DNA from: Tethya wilhelma
Taxonomy: Eukaryota > Porifera > Demospongiae > Tethyida > Tethyidae
NCBI GenBank assembly: GCA_964030475.1
Contig: CAXIPT010000010.1
Span: 2,460,740-2,524,739 of the forward strand
Direction of reading: 5' to 3'
Length of the DNA: 64,000 nucleotides
In this document: one piece after another, positions 33,980-46,130 of the stretch
Layout of the letters: each line of letters opens with the position of its first letter
Position numbering within the stretch: position 1 is the first letter of the stretch
The notes under the pieces: model-generated
The model's input: only the letters and a program-made list of their open reading frames with translations
What the model was told of the DNA's origin: nothing
Databases searched by the model: none
Position numbers and translations under genes: made by a program

Positions 33980-36900
33980 ATGTCCACAGCTTTTGAGCCT
34001 GGTGTCTTCAACAGTGGAGCCTATCCAAGCCGTGTTGACAACCACATTGGTGAGCAGAAGCCACTGAAACTGACCAATGGATTCACAGACGTAGACTACT
34101 CCATTCAATACAACTATGACAACAAAAAGGTGAAAGGGGAACCCCTCACTGACGAGAACTTAACGAGATTTATTCACGTCGAGACCCACCCCAATGGCGG
34201 GGCGAGCGTTGTACACATGTACAATGAGGAGTTCTCCCACCTTGGAAAAGAAGAGAAACACAAACTGGCGGTGAACTTCTTCAAGGAGGTCTTGAAGGAG
34301 AAGCCAAAAGGAGTAGCCCAACATGTCATGGGAATTGTCCATGATGCAGCTACCTACATGCCGGAGTTGGTCCAACACCTAACTCTCTACAAGCCAGACC
34401 TGACGGTCAAGATCGGCAGGTTGAGCCACCTGAGTAAGAGCGAGATAGAGACCGTCAAGATGGAGGAATACCTGGAGAAAGTTCGCAGCACTTATGCCCG
34501 TGGAACGTTTCGTTATGGTCCACTGATGCAGCTGAGTATTGTGGGACAAGTATCGGAGGAAAGTGGAGGCTACTTCCCCGAGTTCCTAGGTGAGGTCTTG
34601 GAGATGTTTAAGAGAGATTTCTGTCAACTTTATCTTGCTTAAGGAACAAGCGCTGTTTTGTTAAATGCGTAGCATTTTATGACATTCTATGAACTTTTGT
34701 GACGTTTTTTGCTTTGTTTCTAACGCAATCTGGGTACCTTGTCCGAATACTAGCTCCGTGTATGTACGTATATTGCATGCTTGTCAACAAAAAGAGCTTC
34801 ACAAAGCTGCATTTTATTTTTGGTAACAAAACAGTGCTTATATAGTGACACAGTTCCTTTAAGACAAATTTCTGTCATTTTTATACCTCTCTTTCTTAAA
34901 TTGAATATTTCCATTCGACTTCCTTTGGTAGCCAAGTTGCTGTTAGTCATTTTTAAGCATGTACTGCGATTATTGTGTTACTATTTTTAGTATCTTAATA
35001 CAATTACATCGTGATTACATCATCACAGATATCCTAGAGGAGTGTCCGTTCCTCCACATGACGTTGCCATGGGGAGAGCTCTCCCAACTCACCCTCCCTC
35101 GTCGTAGTGACAGTGACGATGGTCCGATCCTGTGGGTACGACCAGGGGAACAACTCATACCCACAGCAGAACTGGGAGGAACACCGAAGAAGAAGAGAAT
35201 GTAAGTTTGAGAAATCACCATTTTTTATGTGCCATTTTAACAAGGTTTTTATGTAATATTGTGGCAAAGAAAGAGTTAGTATGCACAGCCATGTACTGTA
35301 CATGTGAAGGTTAAAGTCTGCTAGCAGAGAGTCCGTGCTATGTTTTCTGCTCTAAAACAGCAAAGATTGGTCGTTGAAAGCTGGGACTTACACCATTACA
35401 ATCAGATCAAAGAGATCTTTCAAATGATATGGTTTATATTGAAAATATAAAAAAGGTCATTTTTGTCAAAAAATCGCACTGGACCAAAGGCTATAATCCA
35501 TGGTTTTTGATGATTTTGGTCAAAATTTAAATCTGGCAATAAACCATATCATTTGAAAGATCTCTTCACACTGATCACNTGCGACATCTTTTTTTTCATA
35601 GTATTTCTTGAGAACAAGTCAGGGATCTTGGTTTAGTGAGTTTGTAGAGAAAAGGACACCATTGGAGTACACTACCCTAGCATTAGTCTCCACCAACAGT
35701 ACATTCTTCTCCTGATGGACATGGATTGAACATGGGAGTCACCCAGCACTTGTGACCAGCAAAGCAACAAGCCAGGAAACGGAAGTCAGGTGGGAAGTGA
35801 CGTCACACAATGACCTACTGCACTTCTATTGGAGATTGAAGCCATGAGTGCAGTGGTGAATGAGAGTGTCGTGTTGCAAGCTCTCCAGTTGGCGTGTAGC
35901 CAGGACCCCAGCGCCTTGAAGCTCGGGGAGAAACAGCTGGACACTTGGAAGAACGAGAAAGGATACTACGGCACTTTAGCTGTAAGAATATAATGAATAT
36001 CTTTGACTTTGTATCACTTTAGATAGTGAATAATTTATTCACTTTACAGTATTTTTTTTACTTTTTGTGACTGTTGTATGCTCTTAGAATGTGTTTGTGA
36101 ACAAGTCCCTGGAGCCTGGTGTGCGATGGATGGCCCTCACGTGTGTCAAGAATGGAGTGGACCAACACTGGAGACTGGCCACAAAAACGTATNACCCCAA
36201 TGGCGGGGCGAGTGTTGTGCACATGTACAACGAGGAGTTCTCCCACCTTGGCAAAGAAGAGAAGCACAAACTGGCGGTGAACTTCTTCAAGGAGGTCTTG
36301 AAGGAGAAGCCGAAAGGAGTAGCCCAACATGTCATGGGGATCGTCCATGATGCAGCTACCTACATGCCGGAGCTGGTCCAACACCTAACTCTCTACAAGC
36401 CAGACCTGACAGTCAAGATCGGCAGGTTGAGCCACCTGAGTAAGAGCGAGATAGAGACGGTCAAGATGGAGGAATACCTGGAGAAAGTTCGCAGCACTTA
36501 TGCCCGTGGAACGTTTCGTTATGGTCCTCTGATGCAGCTGAGTATTGTGGGACAAGTGTCGGAGGAAAGTGGAGGCTACTTCCCCGAGTTCTTAGGTGAG
36601 GTTTTGGAGATGTTTGGGATAATTTCTTTCAGCTTTATCTCACTTAAAAGAACTGTGTCACTATATAAGTGCTGTTTTGTTACTAAAAGTAAAATGCGTG
36701 ATGTTTTATGACGTTCTATGACCTTTTGTGACGTTTTTTGTTTTGTTTCTAGCATGATCTGGGTACCACGTCTGGATATTGGCCCCTTGTACGTACATAT
36801 ATTGCACATTTGTCAACAAAAGACCTCACAAAACATTACGCATTTTATTTTGGTCACAAAACAGTGCTTATATATATAGTGACACAGTTCCTTCATACAG

Positions 36901-38314
36901 TGGCCCTGAAGGTTCAAACTGATTTTGCTAACCCATCTTTTGGTTGCTTTTCCAGCTTCCTACATCTAGGGCTGGGGCTAGGGGCTAGAGAATTTAGGTT
37001 AGGGGCTAGGGAATATAGGTTAGGGGCTAGGGCTTAGATGAAAATGCCCTAGCCTTAGCCCTAGCCCCTAACCCCTAGCTCCTAGCCTTTATTCCCTAGC
37101 CCCTAGCTCTAGCCCTAGCCCTAGTCCTAGCGCGAGCCTTAGCCTTAAACTTGGAAAAAAATCAATTTGATGAAAATGGCTTAGCCCCAGCCCTAGACTA
37201 AAACCCCTTAGACAAAATAGTTTAGATGAAAATTGCTTACATGACTTTGGAAATCGCTTAGAAAATAGCTTAGATAAAAAAATCAGTTAGTAAAATCAGT
37301 TTAAACCTTCGGGGCCACCGTACCTTCAAGATAATTATGTCATTTTTATCTCTCTTTCTTAAATTGAATATTTCTGTTCAACTTCCTTTGGAAGCCGTTG
37401 CTGCTAGTCATGTTTGTGCTATTTTAAGCATGCACGGCGATTATTGTGTTACTATTTTTAGTATATTTATACAATTACATCGTGATTACATCATCACAGA
37501 TATCCTAGAGGAGTGTCCGTTTCTCCACATGACGTTGCCGTGGGGAGAACTCTCCCAACTCACCCTCCCTCGTCGTAGCGACAGTGACGATGGTCCGATC
37601 CTGTGGGTACGACCAGGGGAACAACTCATACCCACGGCAGAACTGGGGGGAACACCGAAGAAGAAGAGAATGTAAGTTTGAGAAATCACCATTTTTTATG
37701 TGCCATTTTAACAAGGTTTTTATGTAATATTGTGGCAAAGAATGAGTTAGTTAATAGGCATATCCATGTACATGTAAAAGTTAAAGTCTGCTAGCAGAGA
37801 GTCCGTGCTACATGTTTTCTGCTCTAAAACAGTAAAGATTGGTCGTTGAAAGATGGGACTTGCACCATTACAATCAGATCAAAGGGATCTTTCAAATGAT
37901 ATGGTTTATATTGAAAATAGAAAAAAAGGTCGTTTTTGTCAAAAAATCGCACTGGACCAAAGGCTATAATCCATGGTTTTGGTGATTTTGGTCAAAATTT
38001 AAATCTTGCAATAAACCATATCATTTCTTCACACTGATCACAATGGTACCAATCCCAGCTTCATACGACCTTCCTAGACTGAGATATAACCCTATATAAA
38101 GCTGATGTTACAGTAGTCCTCCCATATAGAGTATATATATGGCCCAGAAAAATTTTCATAAGTTGATTTTGTTCTTGCCAAAATGAAAAGAGATAATCCT
38201 GGTATACTAGCATCTTGTTTTCACATGTTCTATACTGCCTAAACCTGTTTGATGAGTCAGTGCAGATGTACAGACATCCCACATATCTGTGTATGTAGTA
38301 ATGTGAGTAACATG

Positions 38315-38375
<61 letters not shown>

Positions 38376-41300
38376 AATATAAGTGGGTGTGATTTGAATG
38401 ACAAAGCTTATAAAGAGATGAATATGATGATGAATTGAGCAGCTGCTTTCATAGAAACAATACTGTTGTGTGTCTGTGTGTGTTATACTAATGGAATGGT
38501 ACATAATTTCATAATATCCATGTGCTACTACACTGAATACTGTTCCATTGATTGGTTCCTCACTGCTAGCAGAAAGGTGTACTTAATGCTTCACCATTCA
38601 CCGTGGTTACGCATCAGTATTTCACACACACACACTTCCTAGCTCACACACTCACATACTCACACCCTCACACACTCATAAACTCACATACTCACACCCT
38701 CACACCCTCACACCCTCACACACACAGGGGTACATCGGAGATGAAGAGCCTCCTCTATGGTTCAAGGTTCAATGAAAAGAGAGAGACACTGTTTGAGGAT
38801 CGTACCCGTTGCCATGCCGACCACGTGGGTCAAGGACTGGAGCAGCAGACCACAGCAGCTGTGGGCGTGCTGAAGGCTGTCAACTTTGAAGAGAATAATA
38901 CAAGGTACTTGAGCTGGAGTGTGTGTTTGTGTGTCTGTAGCTGTTTGCTCAAGCAATACCATAATTATAGCGGGAAAGTTTTGTGGTGTCAAACTTTCGC
39001 GGATGTCTCTAGTCCAACATTTTTGTGTTCTAACTTTTGCGGATCAGCTGTGTGAGCCCATTCGTATATAAATATTACAGAGAATTTCATGAATAAAAAC
39101 TTTCGCAGATGGGTTGTGATCTGTAAAACCATGAAAGTTAACCCCCTCAAAACTCTCCCGCTATACATTATCAATTAATTAATGCAGTAGTTGTAATTCT
39201 GAGTATTAAATTTACGCCATCCACATTTCATCTCAGGTCTAACATTGAAGTGAAGGATGTCATATGTTTCCATGCCGGTGACTTCAATGATGTTGCTCTT
39301 AGACTGCAACTTGACCTTTATGAACCTCCAATGTCACAGGTATATAACGTAGTTACCATAATATTATGGGGTAAATTTAGCGGGCTTAAAATTTGGCAAA
39401 TTTGCATTTTAGCTTGATCGATGATTTTAAATTTGACAATCTTAGTTCTGCGCACTGCATTTTTTTATATGCACGTGCGTGTGTATAAAACTGTTTGGCA
39501 ATTTGCAGAATAAGTTGCCGATTCACCAAATTTTATTCTCACCAAATTTACCCACTATATAATAATATTATACGATAGTAATCTAATTAACTGAAAATAG
39601 AAAGAAATATCACATTACTGCCACACACACCCCCTACAGTGTCGCCAGTGGGTAGAGGATGCTAAACTGAACCAGCTGAGAAGAGAAGGCATAAGATATG
39701 CCAAGATTCGTCTCCGTGACAACGACATCTACTTCATCCCTCGTAACATCATCCATCAGTTCCGTACCATTGCTGCCTGCACTAGCGTAGCCTGGCACCT
39801 CCGATATAGAGGTTACTATGACAACCAGCAAAAGGGGCGGAGCTCCGAGGGCAGTCGTGGCGATATATCTTCGGAAGAAGTCGGCCAATCGGAGAGTTTA
39901 TCCGATAGTGGGTCAGATTCTGATTCCGATCGAGAATTGGAACCGGGAAAAATGGCAAACGATATCGGGTTTGAATTTGGAGGTGATGATTTATCGTCAG
40001 ATGATCAGATCAACTTCTCTTACTCGTCAGACGAAGAGTTTCTCCCTGACATCATGAAGAGAAAGAAACCAGCCTCCGTGCAGTCAACTCCAGAGAAGAA
40101 AGCTAACAAAATGGCCGCTCTCTCTCAGGCTGGCAGTAAGGCACCTAGCAGCGGTGGCAGTGGGCTAGGGAAGTTTACTATGGCGCTGAAGGACGAGCCT
40201 GGTGTTGGAATGGAATCTAGAGGTGGAATGGGAATGAGACCTCCACCACCGACTAGTTTGAGAACGGAGCTCAAATCTGAAGGAGATTCCAGTTCCCACG
40301 ACATGAGTCCCACTTCCCACGTCTCTCCTCCTTCGAGACACACCCTCCCCCCAGCTCCCGATACAAGCTCCGCCCACTTGGACCCATTTCCTGCCTCTCA
40401 TCGGAGGTTCGAGACAAAGAAAAATGACGATCTTTTCAGTTTGGAGAAGAAACGTCGAAGACTCAGCTCCATGAACACAGCTAGAAGGTTGTCCGTGCCG
40501 CCTAGTCCAATGAACGGAGAGTCACATGCTAGATCACATGACAAAGCCACTAAAGTGCCACAACCTCCAAGCAGTCTCGGCAAGCAGATGACCAATGGGT
40601 CGACAGTATCGCCAGGGAAACAGGGACCCTCTCAGGAGAGTATAGCTGGGAAGAGTCCGAAGGATAGTTACCTCGAAAGAAAATTGGGTGGAGCTAATCA
40701 CAGCAATAAGGGGGATTCCCCTGCTATGATGTCATCTAATAAAAAGAAGAAAGTTTCTACTGAGCGTGCTCAGAACGATCTGTTCACGAGTAGTGAGAGC
40801 GATGGAGAAATAGGCAAACGAAAGAAACCACACCCACTTCAGAAATCGACCACGCCCCCTGTAGTGTTGACCAAGAAGAAATCTAAAGTACCCAAATCGT
40901 CAAAACCTCACAAGAAACACTCAACACAGAAGCACCACAAGGAGAGCAACAGCAGCAAGAAGAAACACTCCCACCACAAGCACAGATCTTCTCTCTCCAT
41001 GGATGTAGTTCAACCACCACCACCTCCTAGAGCTGCCTCTCCTGTGAAGCTAAAATCGTCGGCCATTGCCAGCGAAGATGACAGCGACATTGATGAAATG
41101 GTCGCCACAAAGTTGCCTAGTTCGCGAGAGCCTGAGAGTACCAAGAGTGAGAGTGCTCCCGTCCAATCCAAACCCTCGCCAGTGCAGTCCTCGTCATTGT
41201 GGAAGGAGAATGGGTTCTTGAATACAAGCAGCAGTAGTGAATCAGAATCAGAACACTGGAATGGGAAAAAGGCAGCTAGTGTTAGTACTACAGTGACCAA

Positions 41301-42474
41301 GGAGAGTAGTGTGAAGAAGAAAACCAAACTTAAGAAGAAAGAGAAGCTGCTTAGCACCTCTGACACTAGTGATTCTGAGGGTGAAGATATTGATAGACAC
41401 GCTGATGGTCAAAGTTTGAACAAATCGTCTCTAACCAGTGGCCAATCTCACACACCTGTTTCTAATAAGAGCCCACCATCACTGCCTCCTAAGAAAGAAC
41501 TCAAACATCTTAAATCTGTTCACTCGACGCTCTCTCCTTCTCTTCCTCGAAGAGATAGCTTGGTGGATGATTTTGACGAAAAATTGACAACTTCTAAGAA
41601 GTCATCTTTGAAAAAGAAGCATATCTTCTCCAGCGATAGTGATTCTGATGATGGTTTCCATGGCAACAGCTCAAAGACGAGCAGACCTAATCCAATGCCC
41701 ATGAACGAGAGAGTTGGAGAGAAAGTAAAATCGAAAAAGGACAGGTTATTAGAGAAATCTTCCCACCCGTCTCGCGACAACCATCACTCATCCTCAAAAA
41801 GTAGCTCTCTCTCTAAAAGTGTCTCAAACGATCGCAAGCCCACCTCCTCAAACGACCACGACAAGGAGAGGCTAGCCAGGAAGAGATCGCTGGAGCACGA
41901 ACACAAGCCATCTGATCTCCATGACGACTCACTGGCCAATAAGAAACTCCGTTTGGTAGATATTGATTTTACTGGAGGACGAAACAAACAGGCACCTCCG
42001 AAAAACAAGTCGAATCTCTTGAAAAAGTTGCGCCAGCAATCGCAGAAACACCATCTCGGATCAGTCCCCTCCCACCAGCCACACCCATCAAAACCACACC
42101 CACCACTTAACACCAAAGACCAGGTCAAAGGTCACTCTAGTACTAAATCTACCAGTTCGCACACACACACTTCGTCCAATGCTCTACCAGGCAGGAGTAA
42201 AGTCACCCATCATGGCAAGGCCCCTCCCACTCTCACAAGTGCGGCAGACCGATCAAGCATGACTGATAGTACTTCATCAAAACATGTTGAGGGTCATGGA
42301 GTTCAAAGGTCAAAGGAGAGTTCTAATAAGGATGCTATTTTGGCTGCCAAGTTTCCACAAAAGAGAAAACATTTCTCGGAACACGTTCACACTGATTCCC
42401 ATTCCCATTCTAAACACCACAAGTCTGATTCCAGATCTTCCATTCCACACAGAACTAGCATATCAAACCACTAG
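33980..42474 (+). CDS. RSBN1: RSBN1-like nuclear protein with long C-terminal extension
   Basis: Exons 33980-34589, 35029-35200, 38728-38904, 39237-39339 and 39640-42474 join in frame to 1298 residues. The first about 450 residues match the conserved RSBN1/RSBN1L core: [27 protein letters not shown] [103 protein letters not shown] and [11 protein letters not shown]. The C. elegans relative DPY-21 is a JmjC H4K20 demethylase, so a chromatin role is likely. The last exon adds about 830 residues of Ser/Lys/His-rich sequence with SSDSD acidic clusters; in vertebrate RSBN1 the basic region lies at the N terminus instead. A second copy of exons 1-2 (36194-36595, 37500-37671) is treated as an alternative haplotype. 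Confidence 0.85.
35353..35578. mobile_element. Foldback element, truncated at the gap
   Basis: Imperfect inverted repeats (AGAGATCTTTCAAATGATAT left, ATATCATTTGAAAGATCTCT right) enclose about 100 bases. The copy ends at the N at 35579. It is the haplotype counterpart of the copy at 37825. Confidence 0.75.
35579..35579. other. Assembly gap, single N
   Basis: The base is N. Left of it is RSBN1 intron; right of it is unrelated DNA leading to importin-11 exons. Confidence 0.95.
35844..36192 (+). CDS. IPO11: Importin-11 N-terminal fragment
   Basis: Exon 35844-35981 ([20 protein letters not shown]..., 46 codons) and exon 36088-36192 ([20 protein letters not shown]...) join in phase 0 to about 81 residues and stop at the N at 36193. 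The pattern, with [31 protein letters not shown] and the first two helical repeats, is the N-terminal Ran-binding region of an importin-beta family protein and fits importin-11 best. The full protein is near 1000 residues; none of the rest is in the window. The frame runs on through the N into RSBN1 sequence only by accident. Confidence 0.75.
36193..36193. other. Assembly gap, single N
   Basis: The N separates importin-11 exon sequence from mid-exon RSBN1 sequence that also occurs at 34188. Confidence 0.95.
36896..37322. mobile_element. MITE with CTAGGG-rich interior
   Basis: Ends TACAGTGGCCCTGAAGGTTC (left) and the inverse complement of TACGGTGGCCCCGAAGGTTT (right). CCTTCA is duplicated on both sides. 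The other RSBN1 copy has an empty site at the equivalent place (about 34857). The interior holds inverted arrays of CTAGGGGCTAGGG-like units. Confidence 0.85.
37825..38088. mobile_element. Foldback element, full copy
   Basis: Same element as at 35353 and 61508: imperfect outer arms AAGATGGGACTTGCACC and GGTACCAATCCCAGCTT, and a shared unique centre (AATCGCACTGGACCAAAGGC). Confidence 0.75.
38319..38373. repeat. TG dinucleotide microsatellite
   Basis: About 55 bases of TG in RSBN1 intron 2. Confidence 0.9.
38625..38727. repeat. CACACTCA-type degenerate repeat
   Basis: Irregular CACACTCA/CACACCCT units directly before the RSBN1 exon 3 acceptor. Confidence 0.7.
38966..39165. mobile_element. Foldback MITE in RSBN1 intron 3
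   Basis: TATAGCGGGAAAGTTTTG at the left matches the inverse complement of CAAAACTCTCCCGCTATA at the right; the interior has several CTTTCGCGGAT-like pieces. No coding capacity. Confidence 0.7.
39368..39553. mobile_element. Foldback MITE in RSBN1 intron 4
   Basis: GGGTAAATTTAGCGGGC at the left and AATTTGGT/AAATTTACCC at the right form imperfect inverted ends. The copy at 62376 belongs to the same family. Confidence 0.6.
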
Positions 42475-42878
42475 TCCTGTTCAGTGTTTGTACTAGTAGT
42501 TTATATATAGCCTCTGGTTGTTTTGTTACCTTGTTTGTATAATTTCTGAAAATCAAAACTGTTTTTGGGTTGGCTAAAGTAATAAACACACATTCCATTT
42601 GAATCACACACATACAAGTACATAATCCATGAATTTAGCATTATGCATGGATTTCCAGTCCACGACTATATATATCCAGCAGGCAGTGGGTGACCTGTAC
42701 ACACTAATAATATATGCATGTTAAATTAATTCTCAGTGAATCCCATTCCCATGCATGGATTCAAATTACTAATCATGCAATTTGATGTTTTGGATTGCAT
42801 TTCAATTCCCAATTCCGGGTATCAGGAAACCGACTCTAATTGAAGCACACTCACTGACTCAAAGGCAAGATCTGCAAG
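42475..42878 (+). other. Spacer between RSBN1 and the TRAF cluster
   Basis: About 400 bases with RSBN1 3' UTR (AATAAA-like AATAAACAC near 42581) and the first TRAF gene's 5' end. No other exon. Confidence 0.5.
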
Positions 42879-44226
42879 ATGGCCTTGGCTTCAAGTAGCC
42901 TAGATACAGAGGACCAAGGTGGCTATGACTACCAGTTTGTGGACACCCCTCCTGATGATCTGATGTGCCTGATCTGTACCTGTGTTGCTAGGGACCCTCA
43001 GCAGCTGGTCTGTTGTGGGAGAGTCTTCTGTAGAGAGTGTCTCTCCAGGCACAGGAGACGCTTACCTAACTGTCCACATTGTAGAAGTGTTTCTTCTAAT
43101 GGATTTAATGACACCAAGAGTAAGTTCTTTGAGTCTGAAAAAACAGTGACATTTATTAGTTTCATTTATTCTCACAGGTGACAGACATATCAAGGAGCTG
43201 AAAGTAAAATGTAACAATCTCGGTAGAGGGTGTAAGTGGACTGGAGAGCTGAGATTAGTAGAGGAACACCACAGTACATGTGACTTTGGTCTCATCCAGT
43301 GCCCCAATCACTGTATGGAGGATGGCAAAGAAGATACATTGCTGCGTAATAAACTCAGTGATCATTTAGAGAATAAATGTCCAAGGCGTCAATATGAGTG
43401 TCCCCATTGCAAAGAGACAGGTGAATATCTGGAGAGGACAACTGGCCATCTTGAAGAGTGTCCACAAGTTGAGACAACCTGTCCTAATATTCCATGTAGA
43501 GCTCGTCTTTTAAACTGTCAATTAGTGGAACATCGACTTACGTGTCAATATGAGAGGGTCGCCTGCAAGTATGCTGAGATCGGATGTAAGGAGTTTCTGT
43601 TTCGTAAAGATGTTTCTACTCATGAAAGTGATTTGCAAATGCATCTTTTTGTTTCTATGGCAACCATTCGAACCCTAAAATCTGTTTCTATGTCAACGAT
43701 ACAAACCCTAAGAGATAAAGTTGATAGTGCAGAAAAACGTTACTGTACTCCAGTTCATATCAAATTCAGTGACTTTAGTGAACACAAAACTAATAATTCC
43801 AAGTTCTACAGTAAACCATTCTACACCCATCCCGGTGGGTACAGGATGTGTATCAGTGTGTATGCCAATGGGAATGGAAGTGGTAAGGACACACACGTCT
43901 CTGTCTTTGTTTGTCTCATGAAAGGACAAAATGACCATGATCTTTCTTGGCCCTATCTTGGAATTGTGACCATTTCTCTACTGAATCAACTGGGAGACAG
44001 AAGGCACTGTTTGAAGTCAGTTACATTTGATTCAGAGAACGCTCATGGATCTGGTTCCAGGGTATTGGGATGTAGAGAAAGAGGAACTGCAATGGGCTCT
44101 CCTGTGTTCATCCCCCACACTGTTCTAGAGTTGAATGCTGCTAGAAATTGTCAGTACCTCAAAGATGACTGTCTGTACTTCAAAGTGGACACCACCCTAG
44201 AGCGCAAATGGTTGCTATGTTCCTAG
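42879..44226 (+). CDS. TRAF-like protein T1
   Basis: Two exons, 42879-43119 and 43178-44226, phase 1, 429 residues. Exon 1 encodes a RING-like domain (MCLICTCVARDPQQLVCCGR, then VFCRECL and CPHCR, residues about 28-70). Exon 2 starts DRHIKELKVKCNNLGRGCKW and carries TRAF-type zinc fingers (about 95-250: HHSTCDFGLIQCPNHC, CPRRQYECPHCKETG, CPNIPC, CKYAEIGC), a short helical stretch with TIRTLKSVSMSTIQTL, and a C-terminal MATH domain (about 285-429: FYSKPFYTHPGGYRMCISVY, SWPYLGIVTISLLNQL, NCQYLKDDCLYFKVD). TRAF proteins link membrane receptors to kinase or NF-kB signalling, and RING forms can act as ubiquitin ligases. The usual RING histidine position is arginine here. Confidence 0.9.
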
Positions 44227-44622
44227 GAAATGATACTAAATTAATTCAACAAACAGTGCACAACACGTATGATTTTGTATTAGGCTAGACCAATATGTAT
44301 TAATCGTGAGTACATCCACCCTATTTGCTTGTGTGTGTGGTTTTCAATGTTGTACGAGTTTGTCTGAGGCACCCCTCGTGATTTAATAAGTACGTGTTGA
44401 TCTTGATCCCAATTCACAATTTAAGAGATATGTCACACTGGTCAAATGCCATCGTAATCACATTCAAACCACTTTCTAGTTTCCATCAATATTATCAAGG
44501 GCTTATTGTTGTTACTTGAATGAATAAATTCCCCCCAAAAAAGAGCTGGAATATGTTTTAGACAGCAAATGATTTGGTTGCAGTTAGACACTCTAATTGA
44601 AGCACACTCAATCCATGGCAAG
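44227..44622 (+). other. Spacer between T1 and T2
   Basis: No exon. The last 40 bases (ACTCTAATTGAAGCACACTCA) repeat the 5' flank of T1, so the promoter was duplicated too. Confidence 0.5.
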
Positions 44623-45949
44623 ATGGCTTCAAGTAGTCGAGATACAGAGGACCAAGGTGGCTATGACTACCAGTTTGTGGACACCCCTCCTGATGATTTG
44701 ATGTGTCTCATCTGTACCTGTGTTGCTAGGGACCCTCAGCAGCTGGTCTGTTGTGGAAGGGTCTATTGTAGAGAGTGTCTCTCAAATCACAGGAGAATTT
44801 CAGACACCTGTCCACATTGTAGACGAGTTTCTGAGGGATTTAATGACACTAAAAGTAAGTTGGTTGAGTCTGTGAAAATACCATAAATATTATTAGTATC
44901 TGTGAAAATATCAGCTTATAAATTATTGCACTAAATCTTTCACAGGTGACCGAAACATCAAGGAACTGAAAGTGAAGTGCGATAATCTTGGCAGAGGATG
45001 TAAGTGGACTGGAGAGCTGAGATCGGTAGAAAACCACCATGACACATGTGATTTTAGCTACATTCAATGCCCCAATCAGTGTATACAGCCGAGGACAAAG
45101 AAAGATTTTTATTTGCTGCGCAAAAACCTTCGCTCCCACTTGGAGAGACGGTGTCCCAGGAGACGATATGACTGCCCCCATTGTGACGAGACTGGTGAAT
45201 ACCAGGAGATAAGAACCAGTCATCTTGAAGAGTGTCCAAGAGTTGAAGTTCACTGTCCAAATGCCCCCTGCGATGCTGACCCCCTGCGGTGTGATCTTAA
45301 GCAACATCTATATGTATGTGATTATGAGAAGATTCCCTGTAAGTATGATGATATTGGATGTATCTCTCATATCGAACGTAAAGATATAGCGGCACACGAG
45401 AGCGATCTACAGGTACACTTTCCCATCGCCATGGAAACCATTCGTCAACTCAAAGAGAAATCAGAGAGTAATTCATTTCACTTCAAAATGAAAGATTTCA
45501 CAATGTACAAAACGGGACGTAGGGAATTTGTTAGTGAAGAATTTTACACTCATCCTGGAGGATACAGGATGTGTGTTAGTGTGGTTGCTAATGGAGACCG
45601 GGTACTATTTACCTGGGGCAATCACATCTCTCTCTATACCTACCTCACCAAAGTAGAAAATGACGATCATCTTCATTGGCCTTTTACAGGAACGATACGA
45701 GTTCAATTGCTAAACCAGCTGGAAGACAGGAACCACCATTTCCGAAGCTATAGTTATGAGACTGGCAATGGTCTCAGAGTATTAGATGATGGACAAAGGG
45801 GAAGTGGGTGGGGCTTGAAGTACTTTATCTCTCATGCTGATCTTGAATACAAAGCTGCCACCAACACTCAGTATCTCAAGAATGATTGCCTTTATTTTCG
45901 TATAGATGTCACCAATGTTGACCCAGGCTGTCCGTGGCTTGTGGGCTGA
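44623..45949 (+). CDS. TRAF-like protein T2
   Basis: Exons 44623-44854 and 44946-45949, 411 residues, same two-exon plan as T1. The RING-like part is nearly identical to T1 (MASSSRDTEDQGGYDYQFVD...). The zinc fingers (CKWTGELRSVENHHDTCDFS, CPRRRYDCPHCDETGEYQE, CPNAPCDADPLRC) and MATH domain (FVSEEFYTHPGGYRMCVSVV, HWPFTGTIRVQLLNQL, NTQYLKNDCLYFRID) have diverged further than the RING. The end differs (TNVDPGCPWLVG). I chose the ATG at 44623 because it gives the MASSS start shared with the paralogues. Confidence 0.9.
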
Positions 45950-46130
45950 AGTGATGGAGCACCTCCACTGCAGTTGTACATGTGTGCAGCCTAAATTGCC
46001 AATAGTTATAAAATAATTTCAATGTCTAAAATGCTAAGACTCATGCCCTCTGATTTAATCGTAGGTTAATTATCTATGATCAAGCTAGACCCTTTTTCTC
46101 CTATATACATCTCTATTGATTTTGTATAAT

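Larger units (their letters stand above)
36194..38088 (+). repeat. Second copy of the RSBN1 5' region
   Basis: From 36194 the sequence repeats 34188-35578 (exon 1 part, intron, exon 2, following intron) with a few percent substitutions, including silent changes in the exons, and with one 427-base insertion. Its exon copies are 36194-36595 and 37500-37671. It is continuous with the rest of RSBN1, while the first copy carries the start codon. Two haplotypes laid end to end explain this best. Confidence 0.8.

Noticed and set aside
36091..36711. A 206-residue frame that appears to fuse importin-11 with RSBN1
   Set aside because: It crosses the N at 36193 and joins unrelated exon pieces in mid domain; it is an assembly product.
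36955..37145. CTAGGG-like arrays suggesting telomere sequence
   Set aside because: They are irregular, occur in both orientations and lie wholly inside a MITE with inverted ends and a target duplication.
38319..38727. A CRISPR-like or satellite array
   Set aside because: The repeats are simple TG and CACTCA runs without unique spacers, in an intron of an animal gene.
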